Source: Siccibacter colletis (lineage in GTDB: Bacteria; Pseudomonadota; Gammaproteobacteria; Enterobacterales; Enterobacteriaceae). From it: a stretch of DNA of 64,000 nt. Made by a program: the position numbers and the translations under genes. The stretch lies in NCBI RefSeq assembly GCF_000696575.1, contig NZ_JMSQ01000026.1, forward strand, positions 1 through 64,000. The letters are read 5' to 3'. Positions 9,989-21,294 of this stretch are shown here, piece by piece (the stretch's first letter is position 1; each line of letters begins with the position of its first letter). The notes under the pieces were generated by a model. It made no database searches. It was given only the letters and a program-made list of their open reading frames with translations, and was not told the origin of the DNA.

Positions 9989-10759
9989 CTAGCGCAGCGT
10001 AAACGGGTCGGCGTCCTGCCAGGCCGGGAATTTCTCACGATACGCGTTCAGCGCCTCCAGCGACAGTTCGGCATCAATACGCATCGCTTCATGCGGCGTG
10101 GCTGTCGCCAGCATCTCACCCTGCGGGCTGATAATGGCGCTGTCGCCGCTGTAGCCATGCCCGTTGCCGTCGGTGCCGACGCGGTTGCAGCCCGCCACGT
10201 AAGCCTGATTTTCGATGGCCCGCGCCAGTAACAGCGCCTGCCAGTGCAGCGCACGCGGAGCCGGCCAGTTTGCTACGTAGAGCGCCAGATCGTAATCGTT
10301 CTGATTGCGTGACCACACCGGGAAGCGCAGGTCGTAGCACACCAGCGGCAGTATGCGGAACCCGCGCCATTCGATAATGACGCGCGCCTCTCCGGCCTGA
10401 TAATGATGATGTTCATCGGCCATGCGGAACAGATGGCGCTTATCATAGTGATGCAGCGTGCCGTCCGGCTGCACCAGCAGGAAACGGTTCACCGGGCCGC
10501 GCTCGGTCTGCAGCGCCGCGCTGCCGGCAATCATCGCATTGGTGTGGCGCGCTTTCTCCTGCATCCAGGCCACCACCTCCTGCTGCGGCATCGACTGCTG
10601 CGCCGCCTCCATTGCAAAACCAGTAGTAAACATTTCCGGTAGCAGGATCAGATCCCGCCCGTGCAGGTCTGCCAGCAGGGTATCAAAGTGGCGAAGGTTG
10701 GCCGGACCGTCCATCCAGACCAGCGGTTGTTGCAGCACAGAGAGTGATAAGCCTGACAC
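9989..10759 (-). CDS. yafV: omega-amidase YafV (Nit2-like, nitrilase superfamily)
   Basis: A 256-aa carbon-nitrogen hydrolase. The Glu-Lys-Cys triad is visible: Glu in LPEMFTTGFAM, Lys in HYDKRHLFR and Cys in LVCYDLRFPVWSR. Family members hydrolyse alpha-ketoglutaramate and alpha-ketosuccinamate, a metabolite-repair reaction. Length equals E. coli YafV and it lies between aspV and fadE as there. No promoter motif was recognised. Confidence 0.94.
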   Translation of the reverse strand: MSGLSLSVLQQPLVWMDGPANLRHFDTLLADLHGRDLILLPEMFTTGFAMEAAQQSMPQQEVVAWMQEKARHTNAMIAGSAALQTERGPVNRFLLVQPDGTLHHYDKRHLFRMADEHHHYQAGEARVIIEWRGFRILPLVCYDLRFPVWSRNQNDYDLALYVANWPAPRALHWQALLLARAIENQAYVAGCNRVGTDGNGHGYSGDSAIISPQGEMLATATPHEAMRIDAELSLEALNAYREKFPAWQDADPFTLR

Positions 10760-10823
10760 GTGAGTAGCTCCGTAGTGAACCGTGATTCCCCACTATATGA
10801 GAAAAGCGCCGGAAGGTGCCAAT

Positions 10824-10849
10824 AAAAAACCCCGCACCAGGCGGGGTTT
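10824..10849 (-). terminator. fadE terminator
   Basis: Read leftward, an AAACCCCGC / GCGGGGTTT hairpin with a five-base loop is followed by a T run, 20-odd bases after the fadE stop. Confidence 0.88.
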
Positions 10850-10869
10850 GAGGCTAGTCGGGTGAGGAA

Positions 10870-13314
10870 TTACGCGGCTTCGATAGCGCGAACCTCAGCC
10901 TGCGGCTTTACCGGCTGGGTCGCCAGCGCATCAAAGTCAAACTCGTCGACGTTAATGCTGCGCAGACGGCTCTCCTCGGCTTTGATCAACACGTTGGCCT
11001 CCTCCTGGGTAATGAACCCTTTCGCCATCGCGTCGTTCGCCAGCGCATCCAGGCGGGTGAACGGCAGATTTTTACCCAGCTCTTTGCAGATACGCACGTG
11101 GATGGGTTCGGCGGCCATCACATCTGCCAGCGCGGCTTCCAGCAGCCCCATCGCATTATGTTCGCTCGGCGTCAGATACTGACCGCGACCAATGCGTGAG
11201 CGGGTAGCGCACGGCGTCTGAATAATTTTCGCCAGCTGGTGGTCGAGCTTATCCGACGGCGCGGTAAAGCGACGACCGAGCGGGAAGATCACCAGACGCA
11301 TCAGCCCTGCCACACCTCCATTCGGGAAGTTACGCAGCAGGTCGTCCAGCGCCTGCTCGGCCTGATGCAGCGCATCCTGCACGCCCCAGTGCACCAGCGG
11401 CAGATCCGCTTCGTGACGGCCTTCGTCCTCGTAACGCTTCAGCGCGGCCGACGCCAGATAGAGCTGGCTCAGCACATCACCGAGGCGCGCCGAGATGCGC
11501 TCGCGGCGTTTCAGGCTGCCGCCGAGCACCGCCATCGAAATGTCCGACATCAGTGCAAGGTTGGCGCTGACGCGGTTGATGTGCTGGTAGTAGCGGCGCG
11601 TCGCATCCCGGGTCGGGGAGCGGCTGGTCAGGCCGTTGGTCAACCCGAGCCAGAAGCTGCGCATCATGTTGCTGCCTACGTGGCCGATATGGCTGAACAG
11701 CAACTGGTCGAAGGCATTGAGATCGTTGCTTTGCGCCGCGGCCATCTCTTCCAGCACATAGGGATGGCAGCGAATAGCGCCCTGACCGAAGATCATCATG
11801 GTGCGGGTCAGGATATTCGCCCCTTCCACGGTAATGGCGATCGGTGCGCCCTGATAGGCCCGCGCGAGGAAGTTGGACTCGCCGAGCATGATGCCTTTCC
11901 CGCCGGCGATATCCATTGCATCAATAATTGACTGCTGGCCGCGGTGGGTACAGTGATACTTCACGATAGCCGACAGCACCGCCGGTTTTTCGCCGAGCAT
12001 AATGCCGTAGGTGATCAGCGAGGCCGCCGCGTCCATCACGTAAGCGTTGCCCGCAATGCGTGCCAGCGGCTCTTCGATACCCTCCATCTTACCGATGGAA
12101 ACTTTAAACTGGCGGCGGATATGGGCATAGGCCCCGGTTGCCAGCGCAATGGATTTCAGGCTGCCGGTAGAGTTGGACGGCAGGGTGATACCGCGGCCAA
12201 CAGAGAGGCATTCCACCAGCATACGCCAGCCCTGGCCGGCCATTTTCGGGCCGCCGATGATGTAATCAATCGGGACGAAGATGTCATTGCCGCGGGTTGG
12301 ACCGTTCTGGAACGGCACGTTAAGCGGGAAGTGGCGTTTACCGATCTCCACGCCCGGGGTGTTGGTCGGGATCAGCGCGCAGGTAATGCCCGGCTCGGCA
12401 TCATCGCCTAACAGATGGTCAGGATCGGAGAGCTTGAACGCCAGCCCCAGCACGGTGGCGATGGGTGCCAGGGTGATGTAGCGTTTGTTCCAGGTCAGGC
12501 GCATGCCCAGCACCTGCTGGCCCTGCCACTCGCCCATGCACACCACACCGGTATCAGGAATCGCGCCCGCATCGGAGCCGGCTTCCGGGCTGGTGAGTGC
12601 GAAGCAGGGGATCTCCTGGCCACGCGCCAGACGCGGCAGGTAATGATCCTTTTGCTCCTGGGTGCCGTAGTGTTGCAACAGTTCACCCGGCCCTAACGAG
12701 TTCGGTACGCCGACGGTAATCGCCAGAATGCCCGATACCCCGGCCAGCTTCTGCAGCACGCGCGCCTGGGCGTAAGCGGAAAACTCCAGCCCGCCGTACT
12801 CTTTCTTGATAATCATCGCAAAGAAGCGGTGCTCTTTCAGATACGCCCACAGCTCCGGCGGCAGGTCCGCCATCTCATGGGTGATCTGGAAATCATTCGC
12901 CATGCGGCAGGCTTCTTCTACCGGGCCATCGATAAAGGCCTGCTCTTCCGCGGTCAGCGTTGGCTGCGGGTAATTGTGCAGTTTCTGCCAGTCAGGGTTG
13001 CCGCGGAACAGATCGCCTTCCCACCAGGTGGTCCCGGCGTCAATGGCCTCTTTCTCGGTACGCGACATCGGCGGCATCACTTTACGGAAGCTGCGGAATG
13101 CCGGGGCAGAGAACAGTGATTTGCGCAGCGGGGCGACGTTGAACGGCACCAGCAGGATCGCCACCGGGATCAATACCCACAGCGACCAGAGTCCGGCGAA
13201 GCCCAGCGCCGCGGTCCACGTCAGCAGAATGGCGCTGCTGAGCAGCAGGCCGACGCGATGGTAAAAGAGCACACCGATCAGCGCGATGGTGGCAACGATA
13301 CTCAACATCATCAT
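10870..13314 (-). CDS. fadE: acyl-CoA dehydrogenase
   Basis: An 814-aa flavoenzyme for the first step of fatty-acid beta-oxidation (acyl-CoA to trans-2-enoyl-CoA). The N-terminus carries two to three hydrophobic segments (residues 1-50), suggesting membrane association. The acyl-CoA dehydrogenase core follows, with [26 protein letters not shown] and the C-terminal region [19 protein letters not shown]. Full length equals E. coli FadE. A FadR operator lies just upstream, so repression in the absence of long-chain fatty acids is expected. It is divergent from gmhA. Confidence 0.97.
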   Translation of the reverse strand: MMMLSIVATIALIGVLFYHRVGLLLSSAILLTWTAALGFAGLWSLWVLIPVAILLVPFNVAPLRKSLFSAPAFRSFRKVMPPMSRTEKEAIDAGTTWWEGDLFRGNPDWQKLHNYPQPTLTAEEQAFIDGPVEEACRMANDFQITHEMADLPPELWAYLKEHRFFAMIIKKEYGGLEFSAYAQARVLQKLAGVSGILAITVGVPNSLGPGELLQHYGTQEQKDHYLPRLARGQEIPCFALTSPEAGSDAGAIPDTGVVCMGEWQGQQVLGMRLTWNKRYITLAPIATVLGLAFKLSDPDHLLGDDAEPGITCALIPTNTPGVEIGKRHFPLNVPFQNGPTRGNDIFVPIDYIIGGPKMAGQGWRMLVECLSVGRGITLPSNSTGSLKSIALATGAYAHIRRQFKVSIGKMEGIEEPLARIAGNAYVMDAAASLITYGIMLGEKPAVLSAIVKYHCTHRGQQSIIDAMDIAGGKGIMLGESNFLARAYQGAPIAITVEGANILTRTMMIFGQGAIRCHPYVLEEMAAAQSNDLNAFDQLLFSHIGHVGSNMMRSFWLGLTNGLTSRSPTRDATRRYYQHINRVSANLALMSDISMAVLGGSLKRRERISARLGDVLSQLYLASAALKRYEDEGRHEADLPLVHWGVQDALHQAEQALDDLLRNFPNGGVAGLMRLVIFPLGRRFTAPSDKLDHQLAKIIQTPCATRSRIGRGQYLTPSEHNAMGLLEAALADVMAAEPIHVRICKELGKNLPFTRLDALANDAMAKGFITQEEANVLIKAEESRLRSINVDEFDFDALATQPVKPQAEVRAIEAA

Positions 13315-13336
13315 AACGAAAAGCTCCCTTGCTTGT

Positions 13337-13353
13337 AGGAGGTCTGACCACTT
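13337..13353 (-). promoter_or_regulatory. FadR operator upstream of fadE
   Basis: Read on the fadE strand the site is AAGTGGTCAGACCTCCT. It contains the full TGGTCNGACC core of the FadR consensus and lies about 25-40 bases before the fadE start. Confidence 0.82.
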
Positions 13354-13542
13354 GTGATGATATGGTTGTAGTGGATGTTATGTTCTTTAGCAATGTGTTC
13401 ACAAAATAATTACAACCTGGTTCACATTGTTGCCGCACGGAAAGGCAAAACTGCGGTGCGGCGGCAGGCGTAGCGCTTCTCGCTCAGGACGCTATCCGGT
13501 ACACTTGCCCGGACTCTATTTTTAATGCTGAAGGATATCCTC

Positions 13543-14124
13543 ATGTACCAGGATCTTATTCGTAACGAGCTGAATGAAGCCGCAGAAACGCTGGCTAACT
13601 TCCTGAAAGATGAAGCCAACATCCACGCCATCCAGCGTGCGGCCGTACTGCTGGCAGACAGCTTCAAAGCGGGCGGGAAAGTGCTCTCCTGCGGGAACGG
13701 CGGTTCACACTGCGATGCGATGCACTTCGCGGAAGAACTGACCGGGCGCTACCGCGAAAACCGTCCGGGCTACCCGGCGATTGCGATCTCCGACGTCAGC
13801 CATATCTCCTGCGTCAGCAATGACTTTGGCTACGACTACGTGTTCTCGCGCTATGTGGAAGCGGTGGGCCGTGAAGGCGACGTGCTGCTGGGTATCTCCA
13901 CCTCCGGCAACTCCGGCAATGTGATCAAAGCCATTGAAGCCGCGCGTGCCAAAGGCATGAAGGTCATCACCCTGACCGGGAAAGACGGTGGCAAAATGGC
14001 GGGCAGCGCCGACATCGAAATTCGTGTGCCACACTTTGGTTATGCAGACCGTATTCAGGAGATCCACATCAAAGTGATCCACATCCTGATCCAGCTGATT
14101 GAAAAAGAGATGGTCAAAGCCTGA
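13543..14124 (+). CDS. gmhA: sedoheptulose 7-phosphate isomerase
   Basis: A 193-aa SIS-domain enzyme that makes D-glycero-D-manno-heptose 7-phosphate, the first step of LPS inner-core heptose synthesis. The SIS phosphosugar motifs are [21 protein letters not shown] and [13 protein letters not shown]. The start at 13543 gives [10 protein letters not shown] as in E. coli; an in-frame ATG six codons upstream (13525) is less likely. Family members are tetrameric. yafJ follows on the same strand. Confidence 0.97.
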   Translation: MYQDLIRNELNEAAETLANFLKDEANIHAIQRAAVLLADSFKAGGKVLSCGNGGSHCDAMHFAEELTGRYRENRPGYPAIAISDVSHISCVSNDFGYDYVFSRYVEAVGREGDVLLGISTSGNSGNVIKAIEAARAKGMKVITLTGKDGGKMAGSADIEIRVPHFGYADRIQEIHIKVIHILIQLIEKEMVKA

Positions 14125-14202
14125 TAAGGCTCATCTGTTGGTCATGCTGACGCCGGGCGGTGTATTGACGCTGCCCTGTGCGGATGCCTTATGAGGTGAA
14201 CT

Positions 14203-14970
14203 ATGTGCGAATTGCTCGGGATGAGCGCCAACGTGCCAACCGATATCTGCTTTAGCTTTACCGGCCTCGTTCAGCGTGGCGGCGGCACCGGGCCGCACAA
14301 AGATGGCTGGGGCATCACCTTCTATGAAGGCAAAGGCTGCCGCACCTTCAAAGATCCGCAGCCGAGTTTCAATTCCCCCATCGCCAGGCTGGTGCAGGAG
14401 TACCCGATCAAATCCTGCTCGGTGATTGCCCACATTCGCCAGGCGAATCGCGGCATGGTGGCACTGGAGAATACCCACCCCTTCACCCGCGAGCTGTGGG
14501 GCCGTAACTGGACCTACGCCCACAACGGGCAGCTCAGCGGCTACCGCAGCCTGCAAACCGGTCAGTTCCGCCCGGTGGGCGAGACCGACAGCGAAAAAGC
14601 ATTCTGCTGGCTGCTGCATCAGCTGACCCAGCGCTATCCGCGCACTCCAGCCAAAATGGACAGTGTGTTTCGCTTTATCGCCACGCTTGCCGCGCAGCTG
14701 CGCGAAAAAGGCGTGTTCAACATGCTGCTGTCCGACGGGCGCTACGTGATGGCGTTCTGTTCAACGAATCTGTTCTGGATCACCCGCCGCGCGCCGTTTG
14801 GCAAAGCCACGCTGCTGGATCAGGATGTGGAGATTGATTTTGTGCAGGAGACCACACCGAACGATGTGGTCACTGTGATTGCCACTCAGCCCCTGACGGG
14901 CAACGAAACCTGGCAAAAGATTATGCCTGGCGAGTGGGCGTTATTCTGTCTTGGGGAGCGCGTAGTTTGA
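14203..14970 (+). CDS. yafJ: class II glutamine amidotransferase YafJ
   Basis: A 255-aa protein with an N-terminal-nucleophile amidotransferase domain. The nucleophile Cys2 ([12 protein letters not shown]) would be exposed after methionine removal, and HIRQANRG and AHNGQLSG form the glutamine pocket. It is related to the DUF4863/EgtC-like group. Substrate and partner are unknown. Length matches E. coli. Its 3' end overlaps the convergent dpaA stop by 30 bases, so each gene's last codons are antisense to the other. Confidence 0.92.
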   Translation: MCELLGMSANVPTDICFSFTGLVQRGGGTGPHKDGWGITFYEGKGCRTFKDPQPSFNSPIARLVQEYPIKSCSVIAHIRQANRGMVALENTHPFTRELWGRNWTYAHNGQLSGYRSLQTGQFRPVGETDSEKAFCWLLHQLTQRYPRTPAKMDSVFRFIATLAAQLREKGVFNMLLSDGRYVMAFCSTNLFWITRRAPFGKATLLDQDVEIDFVQETTPNDVVTVIATQPLTGNETWQKIMPGEWALFCLGERVV

Positions 14971-15684
14971 CACCAGCTGCGGGTGCACCGGCGTGCTGGC
15001 AAGCGGCTTGCTGACCACGTAGCGGCCTTCCGGCGACACCGATACCACCGGCGGCTGGCGGGTCTGCACGAAGTAGTCGTAGCCCGGCTTCAGCTGTTTC
15101 CAGAAGTCGCTGTAGTAGGAGTACTTGTGACGCGCCATATTGGCATCGGTCATGCGGAATGGATAGATGCTCACCTGAACCTGCGGCTGACCGAAGATCA
15201 GCGCGGCGGTGACATACTGGAAAATCTCATCAATCCCGGAATCAGTCATGGCGTAGCAGCCTACTGACACACAGGCTCCGTGGATCATCAGGTAGTTACC
15301 CTGGTAGCCGTGGGCGCGGTCATAGGCGTTCGGGAAGCCGATATTAATCGCTTTATAGAAACGGCTGTCCGGCTTGAGCTGGTTGCGCTGGACGCTGTAG
15401 AACCCTTCCGGGCTTTTAAAATCGCCCTGGCGCTGTTTCGGGCCAAGCCCACCGGAATAATTGCAGATGCGGAAACTGTCCAGCAGTTGATACTGCTCGC
15501 CCATCTTCACGTAAAGCTCAAGGGTGCGCTCTTCTTTAAAGATCTGAACATAAACCGGCGAGCCCATAAGCTGCTGTTTATATTCTTTGCTAAGCGATGA
15601 AGCTGAACTGTTGCTTCCGGTCAGCGCGGCAAATGATACGCACGGGATGAGAAGCATCGCAATGAATAATGCGATTTTACGCAT
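14941..15684 (-). CDS. dpaA: murein-lipoprotein-releasing amidase DpaA (YafK), YkuD fold
   Basis: A 247-aa exported protein. The signal peptide ([19 protein letters not shown]) is followed by an L,D-transpeptidase (YkuD) domain with H135 and the SxGC catalytic Cys143 in [13 protein letters not shown]. coli YafK/DpaA works in the reverse sense, detaching Braun lipoprotein from peptidoglycan. The start at 15684 matches the E. coli protein; the frame is open further upstream. In K-12 other genes lie between yafK and dinB; here they are adjacent, divergent and 381 bases apart. Confidence 0.93.
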   Translation of the reverse strand: MRKIALFIAMLLIPCVSFAALTGSNSSASSLSKEYKQQLMGSPVYVQIFKEERTLELYVKMGEQYQLLDSFRICNYSGGLGPKQRQGDFKSPEGFYSVQRNQLKPDSRFYKAINIGFPNAYDRAHGYQGNYLMIHGACVSVGCYAMTDSGIDEIFQYVTAALIFGQPQVQVSIYPFRMTDANMARHKYSYYSDFWKQLKPGYDYFVQTRQPPVVSVSPEGRYVVSKPLASTPVHPQLVSNYALPKTE

Positions 15685-16031
15685 ACTGCTTATTTCCTTG
15701 ATAAAGCTGAAACCACTGCCGGGACGGCAAGAGAGACCCAGAATCAGACAATTCTGTAATGGAGCGCTCACATTAGCAGCAATAAAGATTTTCGCAACAG
15801 CCGGAACAGATGTTTTCATTGCCGCGCATAGTTATACCCTGGGCAGATGACATTTTCAGCGTCGGGCTGGCGTTTTGAGTCATAAAAAAAGCAACAAATA
15901 ATGAATGAGTTAGTTCTTAACGCGCGCTATTTCCGGGGAATAAAAGACGCGGCGGTCATATTCTATTTCTGGACAACCTTTGCAACCCAGAGGCGGGCAT
16001 AATCCGGCACTTCTTATTTAAACGCGTTTGC
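15685..16031. other. dpaA-dinB intergenic region
   Basis: An AT-richer divergent promoter region with no convincing gene. The yafLM/dinJ/yafQ-type genes found here in K-12 are absent. A LexA box marks its right end. Confidence 0.6.
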
Positions 16032-16047
16032 CTGTATACTTATCCAG
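16032..16047 (+). promoter_or_regulatory. LexA box of dinB
   Basis: CTGTATACTTATCCAG keeps the CTG-N10-CAG core of the SOS operator. It lies 18 bases before the dinB ATG, as in E. coli. Confidence 0.9.
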
Positions 16048-16065
16048 TAAAGGTGAGGGTAGGGT

Positions 16066-17124
16066 ATGCGTAAAATCATTCACGTTGATATGGACTGCTT
16101 TTTCGCGGCGGTAGAGATGCGCGATAATCCAGCCCTGCGCGATATTCCGTTGGCTATTGGCGGTAGCCGCGAGCGGCGCGGGGTGATCAGCACCGCCAAT
16201 TACCCGGCGCGTAAATTCGGCGTGCGCAGCGCCATGCCCACTGCCACCGCGCTAAAGCTCTGCCCGCACCTGACGCTGCTGCCGGGCCGTTTCGATGCTT
16301 ATAAAGAAGCCTCGGCGCAAATCCGCGATATCTTTTCCCGCTATACCTCCCTGATTGAACCGCTCTCGCTCGATGAAGCCTATCTTGACGTCACCGACAG
16401 CGTGCACTGCCACGGCTCGGCAACGCTTATGGCTCAGCAGATCCGCGCCACTATCTATAATGAAACCGGACTGACCGCCTCGGCGGGCATCGCGCCGGTG
16501 AAGTTTCTCGCCAAAATCGCCTCGGATCTCAACAAGCCCAACGGCCAGTACGTGATTACCCCCGATGCCGTGCCCGACTTTTTAAAAACGCTGCCGCTGA
16601 GCAAAATCCCCGGCGTCGGTAAAGTCTCCGCCGGTAAGCTTGAGGCGATGGGGCTGCGCACCTGCGAGGACGTTCAGAACAGCGACCTGGCCCAGCTGCT
16701 CAAGCGCTTTGGTAAGTTTGGCCGGGTGCTGTGGGAGCGCAGCCAGGGCATCGACGAGCGCGAAATCAGCAGCGACCGACAGCGTAAATCGGTGGGTGTC
16801 GAACGTACCCTGGCGGAAGATATTCATGAATGGGCGCAGTGCGAAGCGATTATCGAGCAGCAGCTTTACCCCGAGCTGGAGCGTCGTCTGCGCAACGTTA
16901 AGCCCGACCTGCTGATTGCCCGTCAGGGGGTGAAGCTCAAGTTCAATGATTTCCAGCAAACCACCCAGGAGCACGTCTGGCCGAAGCTGAATAAGGACGA
17001 TCTCATCGCGACAGCGCGTAAGACCTGGGACGAACGGCGCGGCGGGCGCGGGGTGCGGCTGGTGGGGTTACACGTTACGCTGCTCGACCCGCAAATCGAA
17101 CGTCAGCTGCTGCTGGGGCTTTAA
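16066..17124 (+). CDS. dinB: DNA polymerase IV (Y-family translesion polymerase)
   Basis: A 352-aa error-prone polymerase that bypasses minor-groove lesions and is induced in the SOS response. The catalytic acids are D8 ([12 protein letters not shown]) and D103/E104 (SLDEAYLD). The HhH region ([13 protein letters not shown]), little-finger domain and C-terminal beta-clamp tail QLLLGL are all present. Start and length agree with E. coli. The yafNOP genes that follow dinB in K-12 are missing; pepD is next and convergent. Confidence 0.97.
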   Translation: MRKIIHVDMDCFFAAVEMRDNPALRDIPLAIGGSRERRGVISTANYPARKFGVRSAMPTATALKLCPHLTLLPGRFDAYKEASAQIRDIFSRYTSLIEPLSLDEAYLDVTDSVHCHGSATLMAQQIRATIYNETGLTASAGIAPVKFLAKIASDLNKPNGQYVITPDAVPDFLKTLPLSKIPGVGKVSAGKLEAMGLRTCEDVQNSDLAQLLKRFGKFGRVLWERSQGIDEREISSDRQRKSVGVERTLAEDIHEWAQCEAIIEQQLYPELERRLRNVKPDLLIARQGVKLKFNDFQQTTQEHVWPKLNKDDLIATARKTWDERRGGRGVRLVGLHVTLLDPQIERQLLLGL

Positions 17125-17176
17125 AATGTGCTTACCAGGCAGGTAAGCGCCCGCACACCCGGAAGTAAAAATAAAC

Positions 17177-17200
17177 AAGGGCGGGGATCGCCCCGCCCTT
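17177..17200. terminator. terminator between dinB and pepD
   Basis: A 10-bp GC-rich stem (AAGGGCGGGG with its complement) closes an ATCG loop. On the pepD strand it is followed by TTGTTTATTTTT. Confidence 0.85.
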
Positions 17201-17217
17201 CGTCGTAGCCAACGCGC

Positions 17218-18675
17218 TTATTTCGCCGGAATAGCTTTCAGCAGCGCGGTCAGCAGGGTCCAGTAGTGGCCCACGCTTTCGATGTGCACCTGCTCGTCCG
17301 GGGAGTGGGGACCGGTGATGGTCGGCCCGATGGAAACCATGTCCATCTCCGGGTACGGCTTTTTGAACAGCCCGCATTCCAGGCCCGCGTGGATCACCTG
17401 AATGTTCGGCGTTTTGTCGAACAGACGCTGGTAAGTTTCGCGCACCAGCGCCATCACCGGTGAACTGGCGTCCGGCTGCCAGCCAGGGTAGCTGCCTTTG
17501 GCGTCGGTCTGTGCACCGGCCAGCGCGCCGAGGGACTCCAGCATGCTCACCACGTACTCTTTACCGCTGTCGATCAGCGAGCGGATCAGGCAGATAATTT
17601 GCGCATTCTGCTCGTCCATGGTCACCACACCGACGTTCAGGGAGGTTTCCACCACGCCTTTCGCTACGTCTGAGTTGCGGATCACGCCGTTCGGCGTGGC
17701 GTTCAGCAGCTGAACAAACGCATCGCGTGACGCGGCGGTCAGTGCAGCGCGATCGCTCTGCGCCGCTTCCAGCACCACGGTCAGGTTCTTCTCTTTTTCC
17801 GCCAGTTCGTTTTTCAGGATCGCCAGATAGTCCTCTGCCAGGGTTTTCAGGCTCTGGGCTTTATCAGCAGCCACGGCCACGGTAGCAAAGGCTTCACGCG
17901 GAATGGCATTGCGCAGGGTGCCGCCGTTGAAATCCACCAGCCGCAGATCCAGCTCCGCGGCGTGGCCTGCCAGGAAGCGCGCCAGCAGCTTGTTGGCGTT
18001 ACCCAGACCGAGGTGAATATCGCCGCCGGAGTGGCCGCCTTTCAGTCCTTTCAGGGTCAGTTTGAAAGTCTGGAAACCGGCCGGAACCGCTTCGCGCTGC
18101 AGCGCCAGGGTAGAGATGAAATCAATCCCGCCCGCGCAGCCCATGTAGATCTCACCCTCTTCTTCAGAGTCGGTGTTGATCAGGATGTCTGCCTGCAGCC
18201 AGCCAGCCTGCAGACCAAACGCGCCGTCCATGCCAGCTTCTTCGGTCATGGTCAGCAGCACTTCCAGCGGACCGTGCTCGACGCTGTCGTCAGCCAGCAC
18301 CGCGAGCGCGGACGCCATACCAATGCCGTTATCCGCACCCAGCGTGGTGCCGCGCGCTTTCACCCACTCGCCGTCAATCCACGGCTGAATTGGATCTTTG
18401 GTGAAGTCGTGCACGGTGTCGTTGTTTTTCTGCGGCACCATATCAAGGTGCGCCTGCAGCACGACCGCTTTGCGGTTTTCCATGCCTGCGGTCGCAGGTT
18501 TGCGGATCAGGATGTTGCCAACCTGGTCGCGCTCGGCGTGCAGCCCTTTTTCCTGCGCCCAGCCCATGATGTGGTTTGCGAGTTCTTCTTCATGGTAAGA
18601 CGGGTGCGGAATGGAGCAGATTTTGGCAAAAATATCCCACAGCGGCTGCGGCGAGAGCTGAGACAGTTCAGACAC
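17218..18675 (-). CDS. pepD: cytosol non-specific dipeptidase (aminoacyl-histidine dipeptidase)
   Basis: A 485-aa M20-family dizinc peptidase that cleaves unblocked dipeptides including Xaa-His. Zinc-binding motifs: His/Asp in VVLQAHLDMVPQK, Asp in LGADNGIGMA, Glu pair in MTEEAGMDGA and Asp in LINTDSEEEGE; the last His is near VIHAGLECG. Length equals E. coli PepD. It is divergent from gpt across about 258 bases. Confidence 0.96.
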   Translation of the reverse strand: MSELSQLSPQPLWDIFAKICSIPHPSYHEEELANHIMGWAQEKGLHAERDQVGNILIRKPATAGMENRKAVVLQAHLDMVPQKNNDTVHDFTKDPIQPWIDGEWVKARGTTLGADNGIGMASALAVLADDSVEHGPLEVLLTMTEEAGMDGAFGLQAGWLQADILINTDSEEEGEIYMGCAGGIDFISTLALQREAVPAGFQTFKLTLKGLKGGHSGGDIHLGLGNANKLLARFLAGHAAELDLRLVDFNGGTLRNAIPREAFATVAVAADKAQSLKTLAEDYLAILKNELAEKEKNLTVVLEAAQSDRAALTAASRDAFVQLLNATPNGVIRNSDVAKGVVETSLNVGVVTMDEQNAQIICLIRSLIDSGKEYVVSMLESLGALAGAQTDAKGSYPGWQPDASSPVMALVRETYQRLFDKTPNIQVIHAGLECGLFKKPYPEMDMVSIGPTITGPHSPDEQVHIESVGHYWTLLTALLKAIPAK

Positions 18676-18933
18676 GTTAAGTCTCCTTGAGGTAGACCGG
18701 GCAAATTAGCGACGGGTCACAGGTTTAGCAGATAAACACGGGCGTTATTCGGCCCAGGATGGTGAAGTCGAGAATACCATTTTTCGCTGCGAGGGATAGT
18801 CCCGCAGGCGTAAAATCCATAGCCGCCGCCGCTCAACACTGGTTTTTAGCGCGTCAGATCTCTATAATCTCGCGCAACCAATTCCCCCTTGAACACTTTT
18901 TACGCCGTTTTTTAACAGGCCGGGACACTTCAC

Positions 18934-19392
18934 ATGAGCGAAAAATACGTCGTCACCTGGGATATGTTGCAGATCCATGCACGCAAACTGGCAAGCCGCC
19001 TGATGCCCTCCGAGCAGTGGAAAGGCATTATCGCCGTCAGCCGCGGTGGACTGGTGCCGGGCGCGCTGCTGGCGCGTGAACTGGGTATTCGCCATGTCGA
19101 TACCGTATGCATCTCCAGCTACGACCACGATAACCAGCGCGAGCTGACCGTGCTTAAGCGTGCGGAAGGCGACGGCGAAGGCTTTATCGTGATTGACGAT
19201 CTGGTCGATACCGGCGGCACCGCGGTCGCTATCCGCGAAATGTACCCGAAAGCGCACTTCGTCACTATCTTCGCCAAGCCAGCTGGCCGCCCGCTGGTGG
19301 ACGACTACGTGATCGACATTCCGCAGGACACCTGGATTGAGCAGCCGTGGGACATGGGCGTGGTCTTCGTGCCGCCGCTGTCAGGCCGCTAA
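18934..19392 (+). CDS. gpt: xanthine-guanine phosphoribosyltransferase
   Basis: A 152-aa purine-salvage enzyme that attaches PRPP ribose 5-phosphate to guanine, xanthine and hypoxanthine. The PRPP-binding motif is [12 protein letters not shown], and [16 protein letters not shown] provides the PPi loop. Length and the pepD-gpt-frsA order match E. coli. Confidence 0.97.
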   Translation: MSEKYVVTWDMLQIHARKLASRLMPSEQWKGIIAVSRGGLVPGALLARELGIRHVDTVCISSYDHDNQRELTVLKRAEGDGEGFIVIDDLVDTGGTAVAIREMYPKAHFVTIFAKPAGRPLVDDYVIDIPQDTWIEQPWDMGVVFVPPLSGR

Positions 19393-19410
19393 TCGTATAG
19401 AGTTGTAAAT

Positions 19411-19440
19411 AACGCCCGGCTTTGTCCGGGCGTTTGTTTT
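19411..19440 (+). terminator. gpt terminator
   Basis: The stem AACGCCCGG / CCGGGCGTT is followed by TGTTTTATTT, 18 bases after the gpt stop. Confidence 0.9.
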
Positions 19441-19499
19441 ATTTAGCGCGGGTGAAGTTACAATAACGATTCGTGAGCTTGTAATGGAGTGAAAGCACG

Positions 19500-20747
19500 A
19501 TGACCCAGGCTAACCTCAGCGAGACCCTGTTTAAACCGCGTTTCAAACACCCTGAAACTTCCACCCTCGTCCGCCGCGTTCAGCACCATCAGGGGCTGGC
19601 CGTACAGTCGGCGCTCGACGGCAAAAACGTGCCGCACTGGTATCGCATGATCAACCGCCTGATGTGGGTATGGCGCGGCGTCGATCCGCGTGAAATCCTC
19701 GAAGTGCAGGCGCGCATCGCCGCCAGCCAGACGGACCGCACCGACGATGAGCTGTTTGATACCGTCATCGGCTACCGCAGCGGCAACTGGATCTACGAGT
19801 GGTCGAAACAGGCGATGCTCTGGCAGCAGCGCGCCAGCAGTGCTCAGGACGAGCTGCAAAAAGGGCGTGACTGGCTGATGGCTGCCAACCTCTACAGCAT
19901 TGCCGCCTATCCGCATCTCAAAGGCGATGACCTGGCCGAACAGGCTCAGGTGCTGGCCAATAAAGCCTATGAAGAAGCCGCCCCGCGCCTGGCGGGTGAG
20001 CTGCGCGAGCTGGAGTTCCCGGTTCCCGGCGGCAGCCCCATCACCGGCTTCCTGCATCTGCCGAAGGGCAGCGATGGCCCGCATCCCACGGTGCTGGTGT
20101 GCGGCGGCCTGGACGCGCTGCAGAGCGACTACCATACCCTGTTTGAGCGCTACCTCGCACCGGCAGGCATCGCCATGCTTACCATCGACATGCCCTCGGT
20201 GGGTTTCTCTTCAAAATGGAAGCTGACCCAGGACTCCAGCCAGCTGCACCAGCACGTGCTGCAGGCCTTGCCGAACATTCCCTGGGTGGATCACACCCGC
20301 GTCGCGGCGTTCGGTTTTCGCTTCGGGGCCAACGTCGCGGTACGGCTGGCTTACCTCGAATCCCCGCGCCTGAAAGCCGTCGCCTGCCTTGGGCCGGTCG
20401 TGCATCATCTGCTGAGCGATACTGCCCGGCAGGATAAGGTGCCGGAGATGTATATGGACGTGCTCGCCAGTCGTCTTGGGATGTATGACGCTTCGGATAA
20501 TGCGCTGCGCGTCGAACTCAACCGCTATTCGCTGAAAACCCAGGGGCTGCTGGGTCGCCGCTGCCCGACGCCGATGCTTTCCGGCTACTGGAAAAACGAT
20601 CCCTTCAGCCCGCCGGAGGAGTCGCGTTTAATCACCTCGTCATCTGCCGACGGCAAACTGCTGGAGATACCGTTTAATCCGGTGTACCGCAATTTTGACC
20701 GCGCGCTACAGGAAATTACCGACTGGATCGGCCATAGATTGCGTTAA
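19500..20747 (+). CDS. frsA: fermentation-respiration switch protein FrsA
   Basis: A 415-aa alpha/beta-hydrolase-fold protein with esterase-like features. FrsA in E. coli and Vibrio has been linked to the phosphorylated state of the PTS protein IIA-Glc and to the choice between fermentation and respiration. The hydrolase part begins near residue 190 ([25 protein letters not shown]). The nucleophile elbow position reads FGFRFGAN, without the canonical GxSxG, as is typical of this family. Length fits E. coli (about 414). Confidence 0.94.
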   Translation: MTQANLSETLFKPRFKHPETSTLVRRVQHHQGLAVQSALDGKNVPHWYRMINRLMWVWRGVDPREILEVQARIAASQTDRTDDELFDTVIGYRSGNWIYEWSKQAMLWQQRASSAQDELQKGRDWLMAANLYSIAAYPHLKGDDLAEQAQVLANKAYEEAAPRLAGELRELEFPVPGGSPITGFLHLPKGSDGPHPTVLVCGGLDALQSDYHTLFERYLAPAGIAMLTIDMPSVGFSSKWKLTQDSSQLHQHVLQALPNIPWVDHTRVAAFGFRFGANVAVRLAYLESPRLKAVACLGPVVHHLLSDTARQDKVPEMYMDVLASRLGMYDASDNALRVELNRYSLKTQGLLGRRCPTPMLSGYWKNDPFSPPEESRLITSSSADGKLLEIPFNPVYRNFDRALQEITDWIGHRLR

Positions 20748-20804
20748 TGGATTGCTAAATTTCATTGGTCTGGTAAAACAGTGGCTTCATAAAAGGAGAT
20801 CGCA

Positions 20805-21206
20805 ATGACGTTACCGAGTGGACACCCAAAAAGCAGATTGATTAAGAAGTTCACTGCGCTTGGCCCGTATATTCGGGAAGAGCAGTGTGAAGATAACCGA
20901 TTCTTTTTCGATTGCCTGGCGGTTTGCGTAAACGTAAAGCCAGCGCCGGAGAAGCGTGAGTTCTGGGGCTGGTGGATGGAGCTGGAAGCGCAGGAGAAGC
21001 GTTTTACCTATACCTATCATTTTGGTCTGTTCGACAAAGAGGGTATCTGGCAGCCCACCGCGATCAAGGATAAAGAGGTTAACGACAAGCTGGAGCAGAC
21101 GCTGCGCGGTTTCCACGAACGGCTGCGTGCCCTGCTGGCGACCCTTGAGCTGGACCTGGAGCCTGCCGATGATTTTGCCGAGAAGCCGGTAAAACTCTCC
21201 GCCTGA
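20805..21206 (+). CDS. crl: sigma-S binding protein Crl
   Basis: A 133-aa cytoplasmic protein that binds RpoS and promotes sigma-S holoenzyme assembly, supporting curli and stationary-phase genes. The conserved [20 protein letters not shown] segment and the W-rich [10 protein letters not shown] block are intact. The start has a strong AAAGGAG. It precedes a bidirectional terminator shared with phoE. Confidence 0.95.
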   Translation: MTLPSGHPKSRLIKKFTALGPYIREEQCEDNRFFFDCLAVCVNVKPAPEKREFWGWWMELEAQEKRFTYTYHFGLFDKEGIWQPTAIKDKEVNDKLEQTLRGFHERLRALLATLELDLEPADDFAEKPVKLSA

Positions 21207-21253
21207 CAGGCTATCCCCCGGCGTGTTTAGCGCGCCGCGTGGCGTTCAGAGAT

Positions 21254-21282
21254 AAAAAAGCCCTGCATTGCAGGGCTTTTTT
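21254..21282. terminator. bidirectional terminator between crl and phoE
   Basis: GCCCTG / CAGGGC with a CATTG loop is flanked by six A on the left and six T on the right. Confidence 0.92.
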
Positions 21283-21294
21283 GTTGGGTACCGA

